This document shows positions 7,324 through 16,075 of a DNA stretch of 62,811 bases, piece after piece. The position numbers were made by a program, and so were the translations under genes. Where the stretch lies: the NCBI RefSeq assembly GCF_016863015.1, contig NZ_BOOB01000012.1:1-62811 (forward strand), given 5' to 3'. The first letter of the stretch is position 1. Every line of letters starts with the position of its first letter. The stretch is from Microbispora amethystogenes. GTDB taxonomy: Bacteria > Actinomycetota > Actinomycetes > Streptosporangiales > Streptosporangiaceae. The notes beneath the pieces were generated by a model. The model saw only the letters and a list, made by a program, of their open reading frames with translations, was not told where the DNA came from and did no database searches.

Positions 7324-7785
7324 GTGGTCACCCGAGCCGAACGGAACGCGACCAGCCCCGACCTCGGGGTGCTGGCCGGGCGACTGCTGTTCGCCATACA
7401 GAGGGAACTGTTCTCGACGCTCGCCGCACAGGGCTTCGACGACCTGCACCCACGCCACGGCGCCGTGCTCGCCTACATCGACGCGGCAGGGCTGCGGGCG
7501 ACCGAACTGGCGCGGTTGTCCGGACAGCACAAGCAGGTGATCGGGACGCTGGTGGACGAACTCGTGGCCCTCGGGTACGTCGAGCGCCGCCCCGATCCGG
7601 CCGACCGCCGGGCGAAGCTGGTGTGCCCGACCGAGCGCGGCCTGGCCCAGATGCGTGCCGCCGACGGCATCATGGCCGCCCTGCAGGAGCGGCACGCCCA
7701 TCGCCTCGGCCGTGACGTCTATTCCGCCTTCAAGGCCACACTCATCGACATCGTCGAGCACCAGCGCCGCCGCACCCTCTCCTGA
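7324..7785 (+). CDS. MarR-family transcriptional regulator
   Basis: A 153-residue winged-helix repressor. The GTG at 7324 is chosen over the one at 7318 because the GAGGAGG site would overlap the earlier codon. The DNA-binding part is typical: GLRATELARLSGQHKQVIGTLVDELVALGYVERRPDPADRRAKLV, where the last stretch is the MarR wing. Family members usually repress neighbouring genes and release DNA on binding phenolics or drugs. The divergent ABM gene is the nearest candidate target. Confidence 0.88.
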   Translation: MVTRAERNATSPDLGVLAGRLLFAIQRELFSTLAAQGFDDLHPRHGAVLAYIDAAGLRATELARLSGQHKQVIGTLVDELVALGYVERRPDPADRRAKLVCPTERGLAQMRAADGIMAALQERHAHRLGRDVYSAFKATLIDIVEHQRRRTLS

Positions 7786-7828
7786 CCGAGGCGGAAAACG
7801 CGGCTTTGTCGTGACGACTGGGCCGATC

Positions 7829-8602
7829 TCACGCCTCTTCGGGGTCGCGTCCGAGCACCGACCGTCCGCCGTCGACGGGAACGGTCGCGCCGTTGACGAA
7901 GCTCGCGTCGCCGGACAGCAGGTAGGCGACGGCGGCGGCCACCTCCTCCGGGCGGCCGACCCTGCCGAGCGGGTGCAGCAGTCCCATCTCGTTCTCGATC
8001 CGCGCGGCCACCGCGGGCTCCTGGCGGCGCAGGAACGCCTCGTACCGTTCGGTGCTGATCGAGCCGAGAGCGACGGCGTTGACCCGGATGCCGCGCGGGC
8101 CGTAGTCGACGGCGAGCGCCCGGGTGAGCCCCTCGGTCGCGGCCTTGGCCGTCGCGTACGTCAGGGAGCCACGCACCGGCCGCTGCGCCTGATGGGACGA
8201 GACGTTGACGATCGCCCCGGCCGTACCGGCGTCGAGAAAGCGGCGGATCGCCGTCACGCAGCCGGCGACCACGGGGTCGAAGTTGGCCCCGATGAGAGCC
8301 AGGAGTTCGCTCGCCGACGGGGAGTCGAGCGAGGCCGCGCGGAACACGGCGGCGTTGTTGACCCAGCCGGCGAGCGGGCCCGCCGCCTGCGCCAGGTCGG
8401 CGGCCCGTTCGGTGACGGTCTCGTCGGCGGCGTCGCCCGCCACCGCGATCAGCCGGGAACCGGCGGGGTGAGTACGGATCCACTCGAGCGCCACCGGGTC
8501 GAGTTCGATCACGGCCACGGTGTTCTCATCGCCGAGGAGTCGCTCGACGATCGCCCGGCCGATGCCCCGCCCACCCCCGGTGACAACGTACGAAGAACCC
8601 AC
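7829..8602 (-). CDS. SDR-family oxidoreductase
   Basis: A 257-residue classical short-chain dehydrogenase. The NAD(P) motif GGGRGIG is near the N-terminus, then WVNNAAV, the catalytic Ser in NVSSHQAQ, and Tyr/Lys in LTYATAKAA, ending with VNGATVPVDGG. I start it at the GTG at 8602, seven bases after GGAGGGGG; an upstream ATG is possible. The N-terminal dinucleotide site includes IELDPVAL, an acidic residue after beta-2 that suggests NAD rather than NADP. The substrate is unknown. Confidence 0.88.
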   Translation of the reverse strand: MGSSYVVTGGGRGIGRAIVERLLGDENTVAVIELDPVALEWIRTHPAGSRLIAVAGDAADETVTERAADLAQAAGPLAGWVNNAAVFRAASLDSPSASELLALIGANFDPVVAGCVTAIRRFLDAGTAGAIVNVSSHQAQRPVRGSLTYATAKAATEGLTRALAVDYGPRGIRVNAVALGSISTERYEAFLRRQEPAVAARIENEMGLLHPLGRVGRPEEVAAAVAYLLSGDASFVNGATVPVDGGRSVLGRDPEEA

Positions 8603-8637
8603 AGCCGCCCCCTCCATCAGCCTGTGATCATTCGACC

Positions 8638-9204
8638 ATGGCACATGAAGATCTCGTCGCGCACTACCAGCGTCTGCTTGACGTCGCCCAGTTCCTTGAC
8701 GTCGGGTTGTCCTGGACGGTCGTCCAGTCGCTCATCGAGCCGATCGGCATCGACGACGTGGCCGCGCTGGTCGCCGGGCCCGGCTTCGGCATCGAGGAAT
8801 CCGAGGTGGAGGGCGACGGGGTGTTCATCGACGACTCAGGCCCGTCGATCATGCTCCTTGACCTTGAGGGTGGGCTCTTCTCCCACTACGAACCCTCGCG
8901 ATTGGAGCGGCTGAGCGCAGGCGCTCGGGTGTGGCACCTGGAATGGACCGTCAACGGGAACGGCGCTCTCTCCTACGCGGCCGACGGGCGTCTGCGTCTC
9001 GTCATGCCCGATCTGCGCCCTGACGACGTGTACGGGCCGGATCCCCACGCGCTGGATCACCTGCTGCGTCGGCTGCCGGAGCCGTCTGCCCGGTTGTCGC
9101 ACGCACGGGCGATGTCACTGGTCGAGCTGGACAGCGGCGCCTACCTGGACCTGGACTGGCTGAACAGCCCGCAATCCAGGGTGGTCTTCCCGGGAGCGGA
9201 GTAG
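8638..9204 (+). CDS. DUF6461-like hypothetical protein
   Basis: A 188-residue soluble acidic protein, divergent from the SDR gene with only 35 bases between the two starts. It resembles the DUF6461 type common in actinomycetes: SWTVVQSLIEPIGIDDVAALVAG, a middle VFIDDSGPSIMLLDLEGGL, and the WHLEWTVNGNGALSYAADGRLRL strand pair. Members occur next to toxin or conflict loci and as orphans; no activity is known to me. No signal peptide or membrane segment is present. Confidence 0.65.
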   Translation: MAHEDLVAHYQRLLDVAQFLDVGLSWTVVQSLIEPIGIDDVAALVAGPGFGIEESEVEGDGVFIDDSGPSIMLLDLEGGLFSHYEPSRLERLSAGARVWHLEWTVNGNGALSYAADGRLRLVMPDLRPDDVYGPDPHALDHLLRRLPEPSARLSHARAMSLVELDSGAYLDLDWLNSPQSRVVFPGAE

Positions 9205-9256
9205 GGCTCGTCGCTCCCGCTCCACGTCATCCCGGGTGCCGGTGTCCACGGGTCCT

Positions 9257-9445
9257 TTACGAGGTCAGCCGCTTGAGCATGTACACGTCCTCGTGATCGC
9301 CGGGGATGCCGGGCATCCGGCCGGCTTCGACGTAGCCGTGGCGCTGGCAGAAGCCAGGAGCCTGGAAGGTGAACGACGAGACCATGACTCGGTCACACCC
9401 TCGTCGTACGGCTTCCGTCAGGTCCGGGCCAGTGTCCGCTGTCAC
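9257..9445 (-). pseudogene. GNAT acetyltransferase, C-terminal stub
   Basis: The 62-residue frame reads VRRGCDRVMVSSFTFQAPGF, then CQRHGYVEAGRMPGIPGDHE, the last helix, strand and loop of a GNAT enzyme. The acetyl-CoA-binding motif R/Q-x-x-G-x-G/A and everything before it are missing, so it cannot be active. The lost part would lie toward 9500, where the next gene now ends, so a deletion is likely. Confidence 0.72.
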
Positions 9446-9499
9446 GCTGCCGGAGTATGTCAGCGGCGTCCGGTCCAGGGCGAACGGATTTCGCAGCCA

Positions 9500-9862
9500 T
9501 CAGACCGCGTAGATGGGGGCGAGATCGACGAATATGCGGTAGTCCGAGATCAGGCCGTCGTCGCGGCTGCGCCAGATCGACACGGCTACGGCGCTCGCGT
9601 CCTTGCCGTCCAGCCTCCGGTAGGTCACCTCGGTCTCGGCGATGATGTCGGCATCCACCTGCCAGTTCCGTACGACCCGGTGCCGCAGGCCGCCGATGGT
9701 GGAGTAGAACTCCCGGAGCCCGGCGACGATGGCCTCACGCCCCTCCAGCGGCTCGGCGTTGCCGAACACCAGCGTGGCGTCCTCGGCCAGCAGTCGCCCG
9801 AACTCGTCAGGATCGAACGAATCGACTGATCGGAAAACGCGTTGCACCGCATCGTCGGACAT
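9500..9862 (-). CDS. SnoaL/NTF2-like protein
   Basis: A 120-residue cone-fold protein. The ATG at 9862 follows AAGGGAC and gives MSDDAVQRVFRSVDSFDPDEFGRLLAEDATLVFGNAEPLEGREAIVAG, the N-terminal helix and first strands of SnoaL-like NTF2 proteins, followed by EVTYRRLDG and IWRSRDDGLISDYRIFVD. Such proteins are polyketide cyclases, isomerases or binding proteins; the pocket residues do not point to one. The earlier in-frame start at 9928 has no ribosome-binding site. Confidence 0.82.
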   Translation of the reverse strand: MSDDAVQRVFRSVDSFDPDEFGRLLAEDATLVFGNAEPLEGREAIVAGLREFYSTIGGLRHRVVRNWQVDADIIAETEVTYRRLDGKDASAVAVSIWRSRDDGLISDYRIFVDLAPIYAV

Positions 9863-10178
9863 TCCGGTCCCTTCTCGCGCAGACAGGATCACTGATCCGG
9901 ACGATACGGCGCCAAGGATGGCCGACAACTAGCGCAATGGTGTGGATCTTGTCGCCGCGCCCGGGTCGGCGGGGGAGCTGTCAGGTCGCCAGGCCGCGGC
10001 GGTAGGCCGCTGCAGCAAGAGAGGGCCCGTGACCTGCACGGACGCGCACACCTCCGCCTCTCCAGTTCGGCGCATCCCGGAGCCGGAGGCGCCAAGAAAT
10101 ACCTGAGCCACCCGTGAAACTGTCAGAGCCACCGCATAGCCTCACATCGCTCCCATGCCGACAGCCGTAGGAGAGGCC

Positions 10179-10547
10179 ATGGACAGCAAGGTTGTCTTCG
10201 AGGCCGTGGCGCCCGTGATCCCCGTCCGTGATCTGGCCGCCGCGCTTGAGCGTTACCACCACCTGGGGTTTTCGGTGCGGCAGTCCGAAGATGACCCTGG
10301 ATATGGGTTCGTCGCTCGGGGGTCGGTTTCGCTCCATCTCACCGAGTGGAACGAGCACGATCCTGCCCGCACTGCCGCGACCGTGTACATCTATGTTTCA
10401 GACGCCGATGCCCTGTACGCCGAATGGGTCGCAGCGGACGTCACCGGCCGCCTCGGCGAGCCTCACGACACTCCCTACGGACTCCGGGAGTTCGGCTACG
10501 TCGACCCTGACGGAACACTGCATCGCGTCGGCTCGCCCATGCCGTGA
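10179..10547 (+). CDS. VOC-family (glyoxalase/bleomycin-resistance) protein
   Basis: A 122-residue protein with one pair of beta-alpha-beta-beta-beta units: VIPVRDLAAALERYHHLGF, GFVARGSVSLHLTEW, TVYIYVSDADALYAEW, and the ending LREFGYVDPDGTLHRVGSP, close to the bleomycin-binding type (REF...DPDGN). It starts at the ATG at 10179 behind GGAGAGG. It may bind an antibiotic or be a metal-dependent lyase; the first metal ligand is unclear. Confidence 0.83.
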   Translation: MDSKVVFEAVAPVIPVRDLAAALERYHHLGFSVRQSEDDPGYGFVARGSVSLHLTEWNEHDPARTAATVYIYVSDADALYAEWVAADVTGRLGEPHDTPYGLREFGYVDPDGTLHRVGSPMP

Positions 10548-10635
10548 TCTGATCACGTAGTCGGCCCTCCCGATTTGCCGGACGACCACCCCGATGGTGC
10601 CGCGCGCACGAACGCCGCTGGCGACCAACGACTCC

Positions 10636-10720
10636 ATCGCCAGTCCAGGTGAAGGACTCCAGCGAGCGCATCGGAGCCGCCCTGCGGGGCGAGGACTGAG
10701 GGTGACTGCAACTAGAACTG
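10636..10720 (+). pseudogene. tyrosine recombinase C-terminal tail, decayed copy
   Basis: The DNA ATCGCCAGTCC-AGGTGAAGGA through GAGGACTGAGGGTGACTGCA matches bases 16319-16404, where it encodes IASPQVKDASERMGAALWAR of an integrase. Here a one-base deletion and several substitutions destroy the frame. It shows that a related element once occupied this site too. Confidence 0.7.
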
Positions 10721-10840
10721 AGGAGTTGGTCTGCTGGGCTCTGCCTGGGTCGATGGCAGGAGGAAAGCGCGGCTCCTACCTCAACCACCTGCGGCTCGCG
10801 CTCTTAGCTCCACGCCATGCCGGAGCCGGAGCGCCCCCGC

Positions 10841-11272
10841 GTGCGCCACGAGGCGCTGTTTGTCCGAACGGAGGTGAGAGACCGTCCGTCTCCTCGTCGT
10901 CGTAGCGGCGGGGTGAAGCTGCAGGCAGCCTGAACCGGGGGTCGCCGGGGAGGGTGGGAGCAGCCTCGACAAAGCCGTGTCGGCTGAGCACTGCCGGATG
11001 GGTCGGGCGCGGCAAGCGAGACGGGAAGGTATACGCGAGGAACCGGTGTCGGTACGCCTCTTGACGCTCCACCAGCTCTAACCCGGTGGATGTGGGCTGG
11101 TTTGCGGTGCGCACCCCGCCGGGCGAGTTGAGGTGGGGGAACTCTTGGTCGGGTCTGCGGGGGTCCGGCCGGAGGCCACGGGTGAAGAGCTACGGGAGTA
11201 GCCGGTGGCGATGCCGCAGGGGCAGAGCCGGGTGCCTAACCTGTTGATCGGACGACAGCGAACGTGGGAACC
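10841..11272 (+). mobile_element. probable 5' fragment of a group II intron
   Basis: The stretch begins GTGCGCC, the usual group II 5' boundary (GUGYG), and has the loop-rich, structured, non-coding look of an intron domain I. It includes an early pairing (ACGGAGGTGAGAGACCGT near 10866) and ends near a GCGAACGTGGGAACC segment. No reverse transcriptase and no domain V/VI are visible, so it is truncated. I base this on overall resemblance; a covariance search is needed. Confidence 0.33.
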
Positions 11273-11400
11273 GTCTGCGTGCGTTCCCCGGCTGCCCTTC
11301 TCCCGGAAGGGTTGGGGTGGGGATAGGCGCGACGTCGGCCGAAGGCGCAGACGGGACGGAGCCGCCGTAGTACTCCGAGCGCGGGAGAGCCGCGTACATG

Positions 11401-11622
11401 GGGAAGGGCGGCAGCGTGGGTGATGCCCCACAGCAGGTCATCGCCCAGGCTGTAGCAGCCGTGGAAGTAGCGGATGCCGTGGGTGCGCCGGTAGGCGGCC
11501 GGCAGCCGGTCGGGCCTGCACCGCTTGGCCCAGGTGGTGCCGTGGCAGGGCCGGATCGACAACGGTCCGAACTGGTCGAAGGCGAAACACCGGTTCGGGA
11601 AGCGGACGCGGACCAGGCGATC
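11401..11622 (-). pseudogene. IS630-type transposase fragment
   Basis: A single frame on the minus strand reads FPNRCFAFDQFGPLSIRPCH and RRTHGIRYFHGCYSLGDDLL, the core strand region of an IS630/Tc1-like DDE transposase around its first catalytic aspartate (FAFDQFGP). Neither end of the protein nor the other catalytic residues are present. It adjoins the presumed intron fragment. Confidence 0.66.
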
Positions 11623-12078
11623 GCGGCGGCGATGACGGTGACGACGGCGCCCTGGCCCGACGCGACGGAGATCGACACCGAAGCGCCCCCGGAACAGACG
11701 CTGGAGCTGGCGATGACGACGATCCACGCCCGCCGGGCCGGCCTGCCACGGCGGTTCCGGCGTCCCGGGATGGAACCGGGCTGACCACGACCGCGCCGGC
11801 TGCCGGAGATTCGGGGATGCCGGCCTCGTCACGTGGCGAGTGGCGAGCATCTTCACACGGGGGAGGTGCTGGTGGATCTTGACAGCACCTGTCAGGCGGC
11901 TCACGATGCGCTGGAACCGCTCTTCCCCCCCGTCGCCCCGCATCGCGGGTGTGCCTCCCGAAGGGAGATCCATGCGCTCTTCCTGCACGTCGCCGGGTGA
12001 GACCTCGGTGACGTACAGCTCGGCCGCATGAGCGGGCCGAAACAGCAGCCGCCGCCGTGCGATCCGGTGGACGCCGGC
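11623..12078. other. debris region, no gene recognised
   Basis: Between the IS630 fragment and the small secreted-protein gene I see no convincing gene. Open frames on both strands lack ribosome-binding sites and family features, and the codon bias is mixed, consistent with decayed mobile DNA. Confidence 0.45.
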
Positions 12079-12405
12079 TCAGAGGTTGACGATCACGAGG
12101 TCTCCGATCTCGGAGATGTGCGCGTCGCACTGCGCGGCCGACACGCCGCTGCCGTAGATGATCGATCCTCTGACGTAGTAGGGCGGCCTGCCGCTGAAGC
12201 GGTCGCAGGTGAGCTGGAGATACCATCCCGATCCGGTGCTGTTCCAGCAGTCGGCGGCCACGCGTCCGATGGACAGGTTGTAGCTGAACCGGCAGTTGGC
12301 CGGGTTGACGGCGGCCTGGGCGGGCTGGGCGGTCACAGCGAGGACGCTCATCGCACCGATGGCGACGGCGGCGGCTCCGGCGCGTGCGCGGATGACACTG
12401 AACAT
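12079..12405 (-). CDS. small secreted protein, unknown function
   Basis: A 108-residue exported protein. The ATG at 12405 follows GGAGAGGTGATC and opens a signal peptide (GAAAVAIGAMSVLAVTA, cleavage near AQAAVNPANC). The mature domain has four cysteines (NCRFSYNLS, ADCWNST, LTCDRFSG, AAQCDAH), probably two disulfides, and ends GDLVIVNL. I recognise no family. The gene is divergent from the P-loop/GNAT gene, and only about 20 bases separate the two proposed starts, so their promoters overlap coding sequence. Confidence 0.72.
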   Translation of the reverse strand: MFSVIRARAGAAAVAIGAMSVLAVTAQPAQAAVNPANCRFSYNLSIGRVAADCWNSTGSGWYLQLTCDRFSGRPPYYVRGSIIYGSGVSAAQCDAHISEIGDLVIVNL

Positions 12406-12426
12406 GATCACCTCTCCGTTCTCGAC

Positions 12427-14343
12427 GTGATCCGAACGTATTGGCGCTCGTCGCAGGCGAAGTCTCAACAGGGTCTCAACCTCCGCCCCTCCGCCCAGGG
12501 CGGCTCGCACGCGGTGCCGGTCGCCTTCGAGGAGGCCGCCCGTGGTGTCGTCACGGCTTTGGGCGAGGTGGGCGCCGAGCACGCGTCGGCGATCGTCAAC
12601 GTCGTCGGCCCGCTCGGGGTCGGCAAGAGCCGTCTGCTCGCGACGCTGTCATCCGGATTCGTGGACCTTTCCCGTACGCCGGACGAGGTCCACCTGAGCG
12701 GCGGCGCACCGCTCGCCGTCGACGGAGTCGACACCGACCGCCGTGCGGACGCGGTGTCGCGTTTCCTGGACCGAGCCGGTCACGGCCGGTTTCTTATCGC
12801 CAGCCGGCTGCCCCTGGCCGCGCGGCCCAGATGGGCGCACAGGCCGATCGTCACGGTCGAGCTCCGGCCCTGGTCGCCCGCGGGCATCCGCGGGCTGGCC
12901 CGCGCGCTCGGGGTGCCGGACCCGGCGCACGGCGACCTGGTCGTACGGCTCAGCGGTGGGATCCCGCTCATCGCGGATTCGCTGTGCCGGGCGATCCTGA
13001 GAGGCGGCGAACCGGGCCCGGAGGGTGCGCTGGCCGATGCGGCGGCCACCGAGGTGCTGCGTCGCCTGAGCGCGGAGTCCCGGGGGATTCCTCCCGGGGC
13101 GCTGCCGATCGTGGCCGCCGTCGACGGTGCGGACGAGGATCTCCTCACCGCCCTGGTGCGGCTGCCATCCCGGGCCTTCTCGCGGCTGAGACGGCTGAGC
13201 GTGATCCGCCCGGACCGTCACGGGCTGACCGTCGCCGAGCCGTACCGGACGCTCTTCGACCTCGCCTACCGCTGGCGTCACCCGGTCCTCCGCGACGAGA
13301 TGGCCGCGCGCGCCGCCGAGCATCGTCACCGTCAGCTGGCTCACGCAGCCGACCCGCCGCTGCGGGCCCGGATCGCGGACCAGGTCCTCTATCTGTCCGG
13401 AAGGCGGCGTGCGCGCCGCGACCTGTACGCCGACGAGCGCGGCGAGTTCTCGGTGCGGCGCGCCGCAGACGGCGACGACGAGGCGATCGGCCGGCTGCTC
13501 CGGTTGTGGGGCGAGGCCGAGGGCCTGGCGGAACGCCAGGTGGACCGGATGCGCGATCTGTGGCTGTCTGGCGCCGACCATGGTTTCCACCTCGCGGTGG
13601 ACAGCGACGACCACGCGGTGGGAATGACCAACCTCACGCCGCTGGATCCCGACGCCGCACCGGCACTGGAGCCGTTGCTCCAGCAGTACGCGGACACGGT
13701 GCTGAACCTCGGGCGGTGCGGATCGGTCGTCGGCATGCTGGCGGTCGAGCCGCGGTTCGCCCGGGCACAGCCCGCACTCGTCCGTCACATTCTCACCACG
13801 GGGATGGCCGGCGGCGGGCTCGTGGTGTCCACGCCGTGGATCCCCTACCAGGAGATGGCGGCGCGCTTCGGCCTGCGCCGCATCGGCGACACGCGGCACG
13901 ACGTCTACCGGTGCGGCCGGCCGAGCGCCCTCTACGCCCGCACGTTCACCGAACAGAACATGTCCGCGTGGCTGCGGCGGATGCGGGACCCTCGTTCTGA
14001 AGGCCCCGGCCAGACGGCCGAGCTCGTCCGCACCGCGTTGCGGGGGATCCGCACGCAGGCCCGGACCTCCGCCGCGGGCCCGCGGCCGGAGCCCGCGCTC
14101 GCCGACCTCATGCGGCAGGCCGTGGAGGCCCTGGCGTCGTCGGCGTCCGCCGTGGACGCCGAAGCCGGGGAGATCCTGCGCCTGTACTACCTCACCCGTG
14201 CCGGAGGCCACGACCTCCTCGCGCATCGCCTCCACCTGTCCAGGGCCACGTACTTCCGCCGTCTGGAATACGGCATCGGCAAGGTCGCGGAAGCGGTGAG
14301 CCGGGCTCTCACTGCGCCAGAGCCCCTGCCAGAGCATCGGTGA
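12427..14343 (+). CDS. P-loop ATPase - GNAT - HTH fusion protein
   Basis: A protein of about 638 residues. The Walker A motif GPLGVGKS is at about 61-68, and FLIASRLPL and LSGGIPLIADSL fit the later parts of a STAND/AAA-type NTPase. From about residue 339 the sequence becomes a GNAT-like domain: FSVRRAADGDDEAIGRLLRL, FHLAVDSDDHAVGMTNLTPL, VVGMLAVEPRFARAQP, and FGLRRIGDTRHDVYRC. The C-terminus (HDLLAHRLHLSRATYFRRLE) is a helix-turn-helix. I start it at the GTG at 12427, but the start is uncertain: no good ribosome-binding site is visible and GTG codons further down are possible. It may be an ATP-dependent sensor-regulator; function is inference. Confidence 0.68.
   Translation: MIRTYWRSSQAKSQQGLNLRPSAQGGSHAVPVAFEEAARGVVTALGEVGAEHASAIVNVVGPLGVGKSRLLATLSSGFVDLSRTPDEVHLSGGAPLAVDGVDTDRRADAVSRFLDRAGHGRFLIASRLPLAARPRWAHRPIVTVELRPWSPAGIRGLARALGVPDPAHGDLVVRLSGGIPLIADSLCRAILRGGEPGPEGALADAAATEVLRRLSAESRGIPPGALPIVAAVDGADEDLLTALVRLPSRAFSRLRRLSVIRPDRHGLTVAEPYRTLFDLAYRWRHPVLRDEMAARAAEHRHRQLAHAADPPLRARIADQVLYLSGRRRARRDLYADERGEFSVRRAADGDDEAIGRLLRLWGEAEGLAERQVDRMRDLWLSGADHGFHLAVDSDDHAVGMTNLTPLDPDAAPALEPLLQQYADTVLNLGRCGSVVGMLAVEPRFARAQPALVRHILTTGMAGGGLVVSTPWIPYQEMAARFGLRRIGDTRHDVYRCGRPSALYARTFTEQNMSAWLRRMRDPRSEGPGQTAELVRTALRGIRTQARTSAAGPRPEPALADLMRQAVEALASSASAVDAEAGEILRLYYLTRAGGHDLLAHRLHLSRATYFRRLEYGIGKVAEAVSRALTAPEPLPEHR
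12462..12480. promoter_or_regulatory. GTCTCAAC direct repeat, possible promoter element
   Basis: GTCTCAAC occurs twice, 11 bases apart (GTCTCAACAGGGTCTCAAC). Read on the minus strand, the lower copy supplies a TTGAGA hexamer roughly 18-19 bases before an AATACG-like hexamer leading to the 12405 gene, so it could be that gene's -35 region or an operator. Confidence 0.35.
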
Positions 14344-14379
14344 CCTGGCCGTATGGGCGGTAAGTCCGGCTGTACCAGT

Positions 14380-15108
14380 TCAGGCCGCACCCGGCCCGGT
14401 CGATCGGCTGAAGTCGCGGCGTGCCGCCGGGGACAGCAGGAAGGCCGTGACGGCCATGGGGATCGCCAGGAGAAGCCCCGTCTGGAGGACGGACGACTTC
14501 CACTCGGGAACGAAGGGATAGCCCGCCCAGTCCGGGCTGCGGAGCGGAATGGACAGTTCGGCCAGCAGCCGCGAGAAGGCGGCGGCGCACGCGCAGACGC
14601 ACACGACGACCGCGGCCCATCGGGCGGTGGCCCGCCGGCGGAGAACGCCCACCGCGAGCGTTACCAGGCTGATGATGAGAAGTGCGATCGGCGGGAGCAA
14701 GGCCAGGACGAGGATCGCGTCCAGCTCCCGGGCCTCGCGGAGGGCCACGTCCCAGAGGACCGCTGACAACACCGCACCCCCGATCAGGAATCCCGCCGCC
14801 GACGTGGTCGCCCGGGACGCCCGGTGCTGAGCATGCACGGAGGGTGGAGTGCCCTGCCGGAGCAGTCCTCGCGCGGCGACGCCGACCAGGATGCCGGCGG
14901 CGGCGCCGAAGGGAGCGCCCACGGTCGCCAGCCCACCGACCTCGAGGTCGAAGATCGCCGACGTCTCGGGCCCGATTATGCTTCCGGCGACCGCTCCTGC
15001 GATCGCGGCTACTCCTGTGTTCCGCAGGCGCAGCGTTGATTCCGCCGTCTTCGATACATCCGTCGTCTCCACATTTCGAGAGTGGGGGACGGGAGATCTT
15101 CGGGCCAT
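14380..15108 (-). CDS. multi-pass membrane protein, unknown
   Basis: A 242-residue protein with about six hydrophobic segments: GVAAIAGAVAGSIIG, VGAPFGAAAGILVGVA, AAGFLIGGAVLSAVLWDVAL, ILVLALLPPIALLIISLVTLAVGVL, AAVVVCVCACAAAF, and GLLLAIPMAVTAFLL. The N-terminal 30 residues are hydrophilic. The start at 15108 is the first ATG and has a weak ribosome-binding site; a GTG twelve codons later is possible. It converges on the ATPase-GNAT gene with 36 bases between stops. I recognise no family. Confidence 0.6.
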   Translation of the reverse strand: MARRSPVPHSRNVETTDVSKTAESTLRLRNTGVAAIAGAVAGSIIGPETSAIFDLEVGGLATVGAPFGAAAGILVGVAARGLLRQGTPPSVHAQHRASRATTSAAGFLIGGAVLSAVLWDVALREARELDAILVLALLPPIALLIISLVTLAVGVLRRRATARWAAVVVCVCACAAAFSRLLAELSIPLRSPDWAGYPFVPEWKSSVLQTGLLLAIPMAVTAFLLSPAARRDFSRSTGPGAA

Positions 15109-15120
15109 CCGTTCTTGTAC

Positions 15121-15726
15121 TCAAGTGGCCGAGGGCTCTGCGCCAAGTACACCTAGCCGCGCGGTGCGTACGTGATGACGAGGACACCCAGCAGGCAGAC
15201 GGCCGCCCCGATCAGGTCCCATCGGTCGGGGCGGAAGCCGTCCACCACGATGCCCCATGCCAGCGAGCCCGCGACGAAAACGCCCCGTAGGCGGCGAGGA
15301 GCCCAGGGCGACGAATCCGGCCCCGACCCACAGCAGCCCGCGGTGTTCTCTCACTCCTTGCCACACCAGCCAGGCCCCGCCGATCTCCGCGAGCGCGGCG
15401 ACGGCGAACAGCAGGAGAGAACGCGCGACGGTCACGGCTGGGACTGTAGAGGACGCCGCCAGGGTGAAACGGGCGGCGGCCCGGTCGCCGGCCACGAGCA
15501 CCTCGCGCACCTCGACCCGGACGGCGAGCACGTTCTTGCGCGCGGGGCGCGCGTGCGCGATGAGCCGCTCGCGGTCGAGCGGGATGCCGTCGTTGTGATG
15601 CTCGATGTCCGGCGTGTAGTAGCGGTCCAGGATCCGCCCCGGGTCCTCCTCGCCGAAGGACAGCTCCCCGGGAAGCCGGGTCAGCATGGCGTGGAACAGT
15701 TCCTGGCGGTCGGTCGTAGTCGTCAT
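15121..15726 (-). pseudogene. chimeric SnoaL-like / YnfA-like pseudogene
   Basis: The frame from the ATG at 15726 (GGGAGCGAC upstream) starts as a SnoaL/NTF2-like protein: [20 protein letters not shown], ending [19 protein letters not shown]. At about residue 95 it becomes the N-terminus of a YnfA/UPF0060 membrane protein ([20 protein letters not shown]). The YnfA part is itself broken: after VGAGFVALG a deletion and frameshift remove about 16 residues, and its true end ([20 protein letters not shown]) continues in another frame to a TAG near 15155. Two neighbouring genes have therefore been fused and disabled by deletions. Confidence 0.75.
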
Positions 15727-16075
15727 GTCGCTCCCGTGCGGATCGAGGGCCCGGGCACGGGTCAGCGCTCGCACCCGTGTCCCGGAGAAAGGCAGATCCC
15801 CGATGATCGCCGTTCCGGCGCCTGCCGGGCATCGTCCTCCCGGCGTCTCTTCCCGCTGCCGTCCCCGGCGGCGTAGGCGCCGGCGCGGATACACCCCGGG
15901 AAGTAGCCGGTGGGCCTGACGCGTTCCGCGCTCACGGCACGGCGGCCGCCCGGATCGCCCGTGCGGCGACCTTCGGGGCGGCGCCGAGCACGTCGCGGTC
16001 ACACCAGGCGAGGAAGCAGCGCTCGCACGGGCCTTCTTCCATACCTTGACGCCCACCGTCTGCCCCCGCTGCGAC
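15727..16075. other. intergenic / decayed region
   Basis: I recognise no complete gene. On the minus strand [20 protein letters not shown], near 15945-16030, looks coding and metal-knuckle-like, but it has no start and overlaps the integrase stub. It may be the tail of a lost gene. Confidence 0.35.

Noticed and set aside
10776..11114. Minus-strand 112-codon frame as a protein gene
   Set aside because: It coincides with the structured, intron-like DNA and shows no conserved domain or ribosome-binding site.
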